Positions 30,931 to 38,699 of a stretch of 64,000 nucleotides of DNA are shown in pieces. Source of the DNA: Baekduia alba (GTDB lineage Bacteria > Actinomycetota > Thermoleophilia > Solirubrobacterales > Solirubrobacteraceae); the NCBI RefSeq assembly GCF_028416635.1, contig NZ_CP114013.1:992001-1056000 (forward strand), read 5' to 3'. Under the pieces are notes generated by a model, which was not told the DNA's origin, did not search any database, and saw only the letters and a list, made by a program, of their open reading frames with translations. The number at the start of each line of letters is the position of its first letter. Position 1 is the first letter of the stretch. Made by a program: the position numbers and the translations under genes.

Positions 30931-31218
30931 CGCGCCATGGCGCCGACGGCGACCGCCGTCGTCCGCTTCGCCGCGCCGGCCGCCGAGGTCCGCCGGCGAA
31001 CCGGCGGCGCGCTCGGCGAGCCGGAGCCGATCGCCGCCGACGCCTGCCGCCTGCGCACGCCCGCCGACGCGCTGGACTGGCTGGCCCTGCGCCTGCTGAT
31101 CTGCGGCCTGGAGCTCACGGTCGAGGAGCCGCCGGAGCTGGTCGACCGGCTCCGGGAGATCGGGAGCCGCGCGCGACGCGCAGGCTCTGAGGGATCCTCA
31201 CCAGATCGAGGCGCGTAG
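30931..31218 (+). pseudogene. 3' remnant of a WYL-domain regulator
   Basis: The rightward frame reads AVVRFAAPAAEVRRRTGGAL, then ACRLRTPADALDWLALRLLI followed by a C-terminal helix with PPELVDRLREIGSRARRAG. This is the C-terminal extension (WCX) of WYL-type transcription factors. The N-terminal HTH and WYL domains (about 220 residues) are absent. It abuts the VOC remnant back to back, so one deletion removed the 5' ends and the shared promoter of two divergent genes. Confidence 0.65.
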
Positions 31219-31231
31219 GGTCCGCCGCGCC

Positions 31232-31654
31232 ATGGCTGAGTCAGATGTCGCATACACGACCATCAACACCAACAACAGCGAGCGCTTCCAGTCGCTGCGG
31301 CGGGAGCTGGGCGTCTCCGGCTTCGGCATGAACGCGATCACGCTCGCGCCGCGCCAGCGCGGCCGGATCCACGCGCACGAGCGCCAGGAGGAGGTCTTCC
31401 TGGTCCTCGACGGCGAGCTGACGATCGGCGTCGAGGGCGAGGAGCAGACCGTGGGCCGCAACGGCCTCGTCCGCGTCCCGGCCGGCGTCCGCCGCCAGCT
31501 CGTCAACCGCTCCACCTCGACGCTGCTCCTCCTCGCGCTCGGGGCCGACGGCGAGCACGTCGGCCGCGACGCCCGCGCCTGGGAGTCGTGGGACGAGGAC
31601 GGCGACGGCCGCTCGCCGCAGGACGTCCCGCTGCCGGCCGACCTGCCGGTCTAG
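31232..31654 (+). CDS. Cupin-domain protein
   Basis: 140 aa. Cupin motif 1 LAPRQRGRIHAHERQEEVFLV (in two halves) with HxH and a downstream Glu, and motif 2 GLVRVPAGVRRQLVNRSTST with the final His replaced by Gln/Asn, so metal binding may be incomplete. An acidic C-terminal tail follows. Function unknown. Its TAG stop lies in the CTAG that was duplicated by the IS481 element directly downstream. TAGGGT lies 10 nt before the ATG. Confidence 0.8.
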   Translation: MAESDVAYTTINTNNSERFQSLRRELGVSGFGMNAITLAPRQRGRIHAHERQEEVFLVLDGELTIGVEGEEQTVGRNGLVRVPAGVRRQLVNRSTSTLLLLALGADGEHVGRDARAWESWDEDGDGRSPQDVPLPADLPV

Positions 31655-32689
31655 CTGTAGTTCCTGAGGACGTTGTTCATCCGGGTCTCCTTGGAGGCTG
31701 GTGGTTGTCGAGGCCCCAGTCCCAAGGAGACACCGGATGAAGTTGCACGCTAACGCCAGGCTCAGTCCGAACGGCCGTCGGTTGCTCATCGACCGTCTGG
31801 AGACCGATGGTTGGGATATTCGTGATGCCGCAGAGGCGGCCGGAATCAGCGTTCGGACTGCTCGCAAATGGCTGGCGCGGTGGCGAGCCGAGGGCGAGGT
31901 CGGGCTGGTCGATCGGTCCTCGGCACCCAAGATGGTGGCCAACAAGACCGACGAGACACGGATCGCGTGCATCGCGGCGCTGCGCCGGTTGCGGATGACC
32001 GGGCCCGAGATCGCCGAGACCCTCGGGATGGCGCTCTCGACCGTCTCGGGGATCCTGAAGTCCATCGACATGGGCAAGCTCGGCCGGCTGGGCTTAGAGC
32101 CCGCGCGGCGCTACGAACGGGCTCGACCGGGCGAGCTGATCCACATTGACATCAAGAAGCTGGGACGGATCGTTCGCGCCGGGCACCGGATCACTGGGGT
32201 CGCGGGCAAGCGCCAGGCCGGCTATCACCGCAAGAAGTTCAGTGCCGGCTGGGAGTTCTGTCACGTCGCGATCGACGACGCCACCAGGCTGGCCTATGTC
32301 GAGGTCTTGGCCGACGAGAAGGCCGCGACCGCGGTCGGGTTCTTGCGCCGCGCCAAGGCGTTCTTTGAGAGCTACGGCATGACGGTCGAGTCGGTCATGA
32401 CCGACAACGGCGGCGCCTACCGCTCCACCATCCACGCCCTGGCCTGCAAGGCACTCGGGCTAAAGCACCTCCGGACCAGGGCCTATCGGCCTCAGACCAA
32501 CGGCAAAGCCGAGCGCTTCATCCGCACGATGCTCGGCGGCTGGGCCTACGGCGCGATCTACACCAACTCCTCAGACCGCGCCGCAGCCCTTGACGGCTGG
32601 CTGTTCACCTACAACCATCGCCGACGACACGCAGGCATCAACCGCCAGACACCTATCCAACGGCTGAACAACCTGCTCGGGACTTACAG
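31655..32689 (+). mobile_element. IS481-family insertion sequence, inserted at CTAG
   Basis: 1,035 bp flanked by direct CTAG repeats (31651-31654, 32690-32693). Ends are imperfect inverted repeats beginning CTGTAGTTCC and CTGTAAGTCC, about 75-80% identical over the outer 29 bp. One transposase fills the element. CTAG targeting is known for IS481 itself. It sits exactly between the convergent cupin and GH3-like genes, and duplication of CTAG leaves each with a stop codon. It looks intact and possibly active. Confidence 0.9.
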
Positions 32690-32693
32690 CTAG
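31737..32693 (+). CDS. IS481-family transposase (DDE)
   Basis: 318 aa from ATG 31737 (AAGGAG 9 nt upstream). N-terminal HTH (about 25-55, WDIRDAAEAAGISVRTARKW), second HTH (about 88-110), rve catalytic core with D138 (LIHIDIKK), D223 (VMTDNGG) and E259 (GKAERFIR), giving DD35E spacing. It ends ...LNNLLGTYS. The TAG stop (32691-32693) is not in the IS: it is supplied by the duplicated target CTAG. Confidence 0.95.
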   Translation: MKLHANARLSPNGRRLLIDRLETDGWDIRDAAEAAGISVRTARKWLARWRAEGEVGLVDRSSAPKMVANKTDETRIACIAALRRLRMTGPEIAETLGMALSTVSGILKSIDMGKLGRLGLEPARRYERARPGELIHIDIKKLGRIVRAGHRITGVAGKRQAGYHRKKFSAGWEFCHVAIDDATRLAYVEVLADEKAATAVGFLRRAKAFFESYGMTVESVMTDNGGAYRSTIHALACKALGLKHLRTRAYRPQTNGKAERFIRTMLGGWAYGAIYTNSSDRAAALDGWLFTYNHRRRHAGINRQTPIQRLNNLLGTYS

Positions 32694-33949
32694 CGGACGC
32701 CGTAGGACGCGCGCAGCAGGCCCACGCGCTTCAACGCGTCGGCCGCGCGCGCGGCCGGGATGTCGCCGGTGCGCAGCGCCCGCACCACTGCGCGCCAGGC
32801 CGCGTCCTGGTCGGCCGCGTCGCCCGGGATCCACACCAGGTCGACGCCGGCCTTGATCGCGTCCACGGCCAGCGCGGACACCGGCTCGCCGCCGGCCAGC
32901 GACGCCGCCTGGAGGTCGCCGCTGACGATGACGCCGGCGAAGCCCAGGTCGTGGCGCAGCAGCTTGACCACGTCGGGCAGCAGCGTCGCGGGCGTCACGC
33001 CGTCCCACGCGACGTAGGTCGCCGCGCTCAGCTGCATCGCGGGCGCGTGCTTGGCCACGGCCGCGAACGGCTTCAGGTCGCGCGCCTTCAGCTCGTCGAG
33101 CGACAGGCCGACGGTCGCGGCCTCCAGCGCCGGGTCGCCCGACGCGGCGCCCTCGCCCGGGAAGTGCCCCGGCACCGCCGCGACCTCGCCGTCCTTCCAG
33201 CCCGACACCGCGGCGGCCGTCATGTCGCTCACGGTCTGCGCGTCGTCGGCGAACGCGACGCCCTCCCACGGCCCGCCGGCGAAGCCGATGTCGGCGTCCG
33301 GACCGAGGACCATGCGGACGCCGAGCGGGTGGATGGCCTTGGCCTCGCCGAGTGCCACGGCGCGCGCCGCCGGCGCGTCGGCGGCCTGCGACTGCGGCGG
33401 CGCGCCGACCGGCACGGCGTCCTGGTCGCCGCCGAGCTGCGACGCGGCGATCAGCGGCGCCTGGTGGCGAGCGCGCGCGGCCGCGCCCCGCAGCTGGCCG
33501 ATGACGTCGGCGACCTGCTGGGGCGAGGCGCCGTTGCCGGGCTCGAGCACGACGCCGCCCCATTCGTGCAGCGCGAAGCGCTTGAGCACGGCGTCGCCGA
33601 CCCGGGGGCCGCCGAAGCCGATCAGGAACAGCCGCGCCGCCGCGCGGGCCTGCGAGGTCGGGAGCCCGGGCGCGGCGTCGGGCTCAGGACTCGAACCCAC
33701 GGCCGCCTGCGCGCCGGCCGCCTGCGCACCCGGCGCGCCGCCGCCGGCGGCCAGCACCGGGGCCAGCGCGTCCATCAGCCCGCCGCGTTTCCCCTGCGCA
33801 CGGGCACCAGCGCCGAACGACGAGCCGCCTTCCGGCACCCCGTGGGTCTTGGCCCCGCCGCTGACCGTGAGCACGACGACGACGACCATGACAACCGTCA
33901 GGCACCCACCCAGGCCGATGAGCCGCCGTCGCGTCATGGCTTCACGCAT
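32690..33949 (-). CDS. GH3-like membrane-anchored protein with degenerate active site
   Basis: 419 aa. A signal anchor (about 8-32, LIGLGGCLTVVMVVVVVLTV) and a Gly/Ala linker precede a NagZ-type TIM barrel (about 100-415). The usual KHFPGHG...DSH loop reads GHFPGEGAASGDP, losing the Lys and the catalytic His. The nucleophile motif S-D-D-L reads VSGDL. Hydrolase activity is therefore doubtful and a peptidoglycan- or sugar-binding role is more likely. It is convergent with the cupin gene; its TAG stop lies in the CTAG duplicated by the IS. Confidence 0.8.
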   Translation of the reverse strand: MREAMTRRRLIGLGGCLTVVMVVVVVLTVSGGAKTHGVPEGGSSFGAGARAQGKRGGLMDALAPVLAAGGGAPGAQAAGAQAAVGSSPEPDAAPGLPTSQARAAARLFLIGFGGPRVGDAVLKRFALHEWGGVVLEPGNGASPQQVADVIGQLRGAAARARHQAPLIAASQLGGDQDAVPVGAPPQSQAADAPAARAVALGEAKAIHPLGVRMVLGPDADIGFAGGPWEGVAFADDAQTVSDMTAAAVSGWKDGEVAAVPGHFPGEGAASGDPALEAATVGLSLDELKARDLKPFAAVAKHAPAMQLSAATYVAWDGVTPATLLPDVVKLLRHDLGFAGVIVSGDLQAASLAGGEPVSALAVDAIKAGVDLVWIPGDAADQDAAWRAVVRALRTGDIPAARAADALKRVGLLRASYGVR

Positions 33950-33972
33950 CGACCATCTAGCATTGCGCGTCC

Positions 33973-35250
33973 ATGCCGGGCACCGTCGTCATGAAGTTCG
34001 GAGGCACATCCGTCGCGGACGCGTCGCGCCTGAAGCGCGCCGCCGAGCGGATCGTCGCCAAGCGCGAGGACGGCACCCGCGTCGTGGCGGTCCTGAGCGC
34101 GCGCGGCAAGGAGACCGACCGGCTGATCGCCGACGCCTTCGAGGTCAGCCGGACGCCCGACCCTCGCGAGATGGACATGCTCCTCTCGACGGGCGAGCGA
34201 GTTTCGTGCGCGCTGTGCGCCATGGCGATCAACGATCTCGGCCATCGCGCGATCTCGCTGACGGGATCACAGGCCGGCATCGTCACAGATACGAGCCACA
34301 CGAAGGCCCGCATCCTGGAAGTTCGGGCCGATCGCATCAGGGCGGCGCTCGACGAGGACAGCATCGTCCTGGTCGCCGGCTTCCAGGGCGTGAGCACCGC
34401 GAAGGACGTGACGACGCTCGGTCGCGGCGGCTCGGACACCACCGCGGTCGCGCTCGCCGCCGCCATCGGCGCGGACGCCTGCGAGATCTACACCGACGTG
34501 CCCGGCGTGTTCACCGCGGACCCGCGCATCGTGCCCGACGCCCGCAAGCTCGACGTCGTCACCTTCGACGAGATGCTCGAGATGGCCGCGTCCGGCGCCG
34601 GGGTGCTGCAGCTGCGCAGCGTCGAGTACGCCCGCAACCACGGCGTGCGCATCCACTGCCGCTCGAGCTTCGACGACTCCAACGGGACCTTCGTCGTGTC
34701 CGACGAAGAGGCCAAGGACAAGGACATGGAGAACCCCCTCATCACCGCCGTCACCCACTCGCGTGGCGAGGCGCGGGTGACGCTCATCGGCCTGCCCGAC
34801 TCGCCCGGCATCGCCGGCCGGGTCACGACGGCGCTGGCCGACGCCAACGTCAACATCGACATGATCATCCAGAACGACCCGCGCTCCGCGGGCGCGCTGG
34901 CCGAGCTGTCCTTCACGGTCCCCAAGGAGGACGTGGACGCGGCACGCGCGGCGCTGGCGCCGATCGCGACCGAGCTCGGGATCCAGGTCGAGACCGACGA
35001 CCGCATGGGCAAGGTGTCGATCGTCGGCGCCGGGATGAAGTCGCACCCGGGCGTCGCGGCCAAGGTCTTCAGCGTCCTCGGCGCGAACGACATCAACATC
35101 GAGATGATCTCGACCTCGCCGATCCGCATCTCGTGCGTGGTCCCGGTCGAGAAGGTCGAGCCCGCGGTCAAGGCGCTGCACACCGCGTTCGACCTGTCGG
35201 GGGCGGACACGATCCGCCCGGAGCAGCCGTTCGGGGAGTTCGCCTCATGA
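33973..35250 (+). CDS. lysC: Aspartokinase
   Basis: 425 aa. VVMKFGGTSVAD at residues 5-16, the substrate-binding STGERVSCAL, GFQGVSTAKDVTTLGRGGSD and EIYTDVPGVFTADPRI, then two ACT regulatory domains (about 265-335 and 345-415; VTLIGLPDSPGIAGRV, VSIVGAGMKSHPGVAAKVFS). It phosphorylates aspartate, the first step to lysine, threonine, methionine and diaminopimelate, and is feedback-inhibited through the ACT domains. TAGCAT lies 9 nt before the ATG. The asd gene follows 40 bp later. An internal ATG (34726) could give a small regulatory subunit, as in Bacillus and Corynebacterium. Confidence 0.95.
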   Translation: MPGTVVMKFGGTSVADASRLKRAAERIVAKREDGTRVVAVLSARGKETDRLIADAFEVSRTPDPREMDMLLSTGERVSCALCAMAINDLGHRAISLTGSQAGIVTDTSHTKARILEVRADRIRAALDEDSIVLVAGFQGVSTAKDVTTLGRGGSDTTAVALAAAIGADACEIYTDVPGVFTADPRIVPDARKLDVVTFDEMLEMAASGAGVLQLRSVEYARNHGVRIHCRSSFDDSNGTFVVSDEEAKDKDMENPLITAVTHSRGEARVTLIGLPDSPGIAGRVTTALADANVNIDMIIQNDPRSAGALAELSFTVPKEDVDAARAALAPIATELGIQVETDDRMGKVSIVGAGMKSHPGVAAKVFSVLGANDINIEMISTSPIRISCVVPVEKVEPAVKALHTAFDLSGADTIRPEQPFGEFAS

Positions 35251-35290
35251 ACACCTACCACAACGAACTCGTCGTGAGGTCCGCTTCCTA

Positions 35291-36340
35291 ATGTCCTTGT
35301 ACCGCGTTGCCGTCGTGGGCGCCACGGGCGCCGTCGGCTCCGAGATGCGGCGCCTGCTGCGCGACCGCGCGTTCCCGGCCTCGGAGATCGTGCCGTTCGC
35401 GTCCGAGCGCTCCGCCGGCAAGACGCTCGACGACGGCCTCGTCGTCCAGGGCCTCGTCGACGACGAGCGCCTGGACGGCTTCGACGTCGCGATCTTCAGC
35501 GCCGGCGGGGGCGTGTCGAAGGCGTGGGCGCCGACGTTCGCCGCCCGCGGCGCGATCGTGGTGGACAACTCGTCCGCGTTCCGCATGGACCCCGACGTCC
35601 CGCTCGTCGTCTCCGAGGTCAACGGCGACGCCCTCGACCACATCAACAAGGGCATCGTCGCCAACCCCAACTGCACGACGATGGCGATCATGCCGCCGCT
35701 GCACGCGCTCCACGAGGAGTTCGGCCTGGTCTCCATCGTCGCGACCTCGTTCCAGGCCGCCGGCGGCGCCGGTCAGAAGGGCATGGACGAGCTGATCGAG
35801 CAGGTCCCGGGCCTCCTGGCCGACCCGACCGCGCTGGCTCAGCGCGGCGCCGAGGCCGCCGCGGGCGTGGGCGAGACGCCGGTCTTCGGCAAGGCGCTGG
35901 CCTTCAACGTCGTGCCGCTGCTGGGCACCGACACCGGCAACGGCTACACCGACGAGGAGATGAAGCTCCAGAACGAGTCCCGGAAGATCCTCGGGATCCC
36001 GGAGCTCGGCGTCTCCCCGACCTGCGTGCGCGTGCCGGTGATGGTCGGCCACTCGATCGAGGTCAAGGCGACCTTCGAGCGCGAGCCGTCGGTCGCGCGC
36101 GCGCTGGAGGTCATGGGCGCGCACGCCGGCGTCGAGCTCGACGACGTCCCGACGCCGCTGGAGTGGGCCGGCAAGGACCCCGTGGCCGTCGGCCGCGTCC
36201 GCCAGGACCTCGCCGACCCCAAGTCCCTGAACCTGTTCGTCGTGGGCGACAACCTGCTCAAGGGCGCGGCGCTCAACACGGTGCAGATCGCCGAGCTGCT
36301 GCACGAGCGCGGGCTGCTGCGCGCCGGCGCGACCGCCTAG
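35291..36340 (+). CDS. asd: Aspartate-semialdehyde dehydrogenase
   Basis: 349 aa. N-terminal VAVVGATGAVGSEMRRLL binds NADP. The active-site Cys lies in IVANPNCTTMAI (about 130), with GTDTGNGYTDEEMKLQNESR and the later CVRVPVMVGHSIEV (catalytic His). It reduces aspartyl phosphate made by LysC. The stop TAG is within CTAG 36337-36340, which is simultaneously the stop of the convergent RsbP-like gene: an unoccupied site of the kind filled by the IS at 31655. Confidence 0.95.
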   Translation: MSLYRVAVVGATGAVGSEMRRLLRDRAFPASEIVPFASERSAGKTLDDGLVVQGLVDDERLDGFDVAIFSAGGGVSKAWAPTFAARGAIVVDNSSAFRMDPDVPLVVSEVNGDALDHINKGIVANPNCTTMAIMPPLHALHEEFGLVSIVATSFQAAGGAGQKGMDELIEQVPGLLADPTALAQRGAEAAAGVGETPVFGKALAFNVVPLLGTDTGNGYTDEEMKLQNESRKILGIPELGVSPTCVRVPVMVGHSIEVKATFEREPSVARALEVMGAHAGVELDDVPTPLEWAGKDPVAVGRVRQDLADPKSLNLFVVGDNLLKGAALNTVQIAELLHERGLLRAGATA

Positions 36341-37455
36341 GGCGCGTCCGCGGGCGGCGTCCAGCGCACGGCGAGCAGGCAGGCGTCGTCGTTGGACCGG
36401 CGGCCGGCGAGCGCCGCGCGCGTCACGGCGTCGGCCAGCTCGCCGGCGGGGAGCGCGCGGTGCGCGTCGATCTCCTCCAGCAGGCGGTCGAGGCCGGCCT
36501 TCAGGGGCCGGTCGACGCGCTCGAACAGCCCGTCGGTGAAGAGGACGACGAGGGCACCGGGCGTCAGCGCCAGCGGGGCCTCGGGGCGTGGCTCGGGCGC
36601 GAACGCGGCGTCCAGCGGCGGGGATCGGCCGTCCCAGGCGAACACCGCGCTCGCGCCCGGCGCGGCGACGGCGGGCGGCGGGTGGCCGGCGCAGGCGAAG
36701 GTCAGGGAGCCGTCGAGGACGTCGAGCTCGGCGTAGGCCAGCGTCGTCATCTGGCCGACGTCGTGGCGGCGCGCGTAGCCGTCGAGCGCGTCGAGCAGCG
36801 CGCTCGCGCCCAGCCCGGTCGACGCCAGCGCACGTACCGCGCTGCGCAGCTGGCCCATCGTGGTCGCGGCGCCGATGCCGCGGCCGACGACGTCGCCGAC
36901 CACCAGCCCGAGCCGCCGCTCGCTCAGCCAGAACGCGTCGTACCAGTCGCCGCCGACCTCGAGGCCGGCCACGGCCGGCCGGTAGCTCACGCCGAGGTCG
37001 ATCGCGGGGTTGCGCGGCGCCGCGCCGCCCAGCAGCGCGCGCTGCAGCTCGCCGGCGATCGCGTGCTCCCTGTCGCGCGCGCGAACCAGCTCCTGCTCGT
37101 ACCGGCGCCGGTCGACGGCCTCGAAGATGATGGTCCGGACCTCGTCGCCGCGCACGGTCGAGGTGATGAGCGCCGGGATCGTCGAGCCGTCGCCGCCCAC
37201 GAGGTCCACCGCGATCTCGCGCACCCTGCCCTGCATCGCCAGGAGCGGCGCGTAGTGCGTTTCGTGGTAGATCTGCCCGCCGACGGTCAGCAGCTCCTGG
37301 AACCGCCGGCCGACGAGCGCGGCGGCCGGCTGCCCGAGGAGCGCCGCGAGCGTGTGGTTGACGCGGACGATCGTGCCGTCGCGCGTCGCGACGACGTAGC
37401 CGCACGGCGCGTGCTCGAAGAGGTCCTCGGCCTCGGCGCCGTCCATCGGCGTCAT
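36337..37455 (-). CDS. RsbP-like PAS plus PP2C (SpoIIE) phosphatase
   Basis: 372 aa, ATGA-coupled to the RsbQ-like gene upstream. PAS domain about 10-120 (FEHAPCGYVVATRDGTIVRV, LVGRRFQELLTVGGQIYHET). A coiled linker (about 120-150, YEQELVRARDREHAIAGELQ) leads to the SpoIIE/PP2C domain (about 165-370) with VGGDWYDAF, GDVVGRGIGAA and FTDGLFE metal sites. In Bacillus, RsbP dephosphorylates an anti-anti-sigma factor during energy stress, activated through RsbQ. The gene order and both architectures match. Its sigma-factor targets are not in the window. Confidence 0.85.
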   Translation of the reverse strand: MTPMDGAEAEDLFEHAPCGYVVATRDGTIVRVNHTLAALLGQPAAALVGRRFQELLTVGGQIYHETHYAPLLAMQGRVREIAVDLVGGDGSTIPALITSTVRGDEVRTIIFEAVDRRRYEQELVRARDREHAIAGELQRALLGGAAPRNPAIDLGVSYRPAVAGLEVGGDWYDAFWLSERRLGLVVGDVVGRGIGAATTMGQLRSAVRALASTGLGASALLDALDGYARRHDVGQMTTLAYAELDVLDGSLTFACAGHPPPAVAAPGASAVFAWDGRSPPLDAAFAPEPRPEAPLALTPGALVVLFTDGLFERVDRPLKAGLDRLLEEIDAHRALPAGELADAVTRAALAGRRSNDDACLLAVRWTPPADAP

Positions 37456-38255
37456 GCCTCGAGGAACGCGCGGATCGCCGCGACGGTCTCCTCTGGCGCG
37501 CTGAGGTTGGGGCAGTGGCCGGTGGCGGCCATCACGACCAACTCGCTGTCGGCCAGGTGCGCGTGGACGTACTCGCCGACGCCGCTGGGCGCGATGACGT
37601 CCGAGGAGCACTGCAGCACCAGCGTGCGCGTCGGGACGCGCGCGAGGTCGTCGCGGTTGTCGGAGAGGAACGTCACGCGCGCGAAGTGGGCGGCGATCGC
37701 CGGGTCGGTCGCGCAGAACGAGGCCGTCAGCTCGGCGCCCAGCTCCGGCCGCTCCGCATTGCCCATGATCGCCGGCGCCATCGCGCTCGACCAGCCGAGG
37801 TAGTTGCTCTCCAGCGAGGCGAGCAGCCCGTCGATGTCGGCGCTGGAGAACCCGCCGACATACCCGTCGTCGTCGAGGTAGCGCGGCGACGGGCCGACCA
37901 TGACCAGGCGCGCGAAGCGCTCCGGCTCGGCCGCGGCCGCCAGCGCGCCGATCATCGCGCTGACCGAGTGGCCGACGAAGACGACGTCGGAGTCCAGCTC
38001 GAGCTCCCGGCAGATGTCGAGGACGTCGGCCGCGTAGCCGTCGAGCGTCGCGTGGCGCTCGGGGTCGAACGCGCTGCGGTCCGACCGCCCGTGGCCGACG
38101 TGGTCGAACAGGACGACCCGGTGCTCGGCGGCGAAGCTCGGCCACACGTGGCGCCACATGTTGTGGTCGCAGCCGAAGCCGTGCGCGAACACCATGGGCT
38201 GCGCGTCGGGCGGCCCATGGAGCTGCACGTCGTGGCGCGTCGTCGCTCTCGTCAC
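37452..38255 (-). CDS. RsbQ-like alpha/beta hydrolase
   Basis: 267 aa. Very close in pattern to Bacillus RsbQ: FAHGFGCDHNMWRHVWPSFA, VVLFDHVGHGRSDRSAFDPE, VGHSVSAMIGALAA (S97), LVMVGPSPRYLDDDGYVGGF, TLVLQCSSDVIAPSGVGEYV (D219) and ATGHCPNLSAPEETV (H247). The spacing of the triad is that of RsbQ. It is thought to act on or bind a small hydrophobic molecule and switch on the PAS domain of its partner, encoded immediately downstream with a 4-bp overlap. It is related to plant karrikin/strigolactone receptors. Confidence 0.88.
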   Translation of the reverse strand: MTRATTRHDVQLHGPPDAQPMVFAHGFGCDHNMWRHVWPSFAAEHRVVLFDHVGHGRSDRSAFDPERHATLDGYAADVLDICRELELDSDVVFVGHSVSAMIGALAAAAEPERFARLVMVGPSPRYLDDDGYVGGFSSADIDGLLASLESNYLGWSSAMAPAIMGNAERPELGAELTASFCATDPAIAAHFARVTFLSDNRDDLARVPTRTLVLQCSSDVIAPSGVGEYVHAHLADSELVVMAATGHCPNLSAPEETVAAIRAFLEA

Positions 38256-38289
38256 CGGCGCGATGGTACGCCTGCGGCCCGCAGTCGGG

Positions 38290-38382
38290 TCAGACGTGGT
38301 TGAGGATCGCCAGGGCGCCTGGAGCGAAGAGGACGGCCAGGTGCAGGAGGGCGAGGGGGAGGGCTCGGGTCATGGCAGCCAT
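38290..38382 (-). CDS. Possible 30-aa single-helix membrane peptide
   Basis: Leftward ATG frame beginning MAAMTRALPLALLHLAVLFA and ending PGALAILNHV: one predicted membrane helix with a basic N-terminus. It is 34 bp from the start of the RsbQ-like gene and on the same strand, so it could be its leader or a membrane partner. There is no strong ribosome site, and the call rests on composition only. Confidence 0.3.
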   Translation of the reverse strand: MAAMTRALPLALLHLAVLFAPGALAILNHV

Positions 38383-38449
38383 GATGCGGGCCCCGAACGC
38401 TCCCGTACATCGGGGATCCCCCTGAACCCTGGGCCGGGTAGCCGTACCC

Positions 38450-38695
38450 CTACTGGTCGTCGTCGACCGGCGGGATCTCGCGGCGCAGGCGGGTGCGGGC
38501 CGCGTCGAGGTCGAGGGCCAGCGGCGAGGCGGCCGGTGCGGCCGGCTCGAGCCAGGACGGCGTCTCGTCCTCGTCGACGATCGGGACGATGGACATCGGC
38601 CCGCCCGTCCGGGCGTCGGTGCGCGGCCGGCGCCGGCGGCGACGAGGGCTCTCGTCGATCGCCGGCGCCGTGCGCAGGAACTTCGGGACCTTCAA
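38450..38695 (-). CDS. Hypothetical 81-aa protein
   Basis: Starts MKVPKFLRTAPAIDESPR, followed by an Arg run and an acidic/Pro C-terminus (ETPSWLEPAAPAASPLALDL, DAARTRLRREIPPVDDDQ). It is likely disordered with a short C-terminal helix. It starts 4 bp after the SdhE gene ends on the same strand, so it may be the last member of the sdh operon. Family unknown. Confidence 0.55.
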   Translation of the reverse strand: MKVPKFLRTAPAIDESPRRRRRRPRTDARTGGPMSIVPIVDEDETPSWLEPAAPAASPLALDLDAARTRLRREIPPVDDDQ

Positions 38696-38699
38696 CGAC

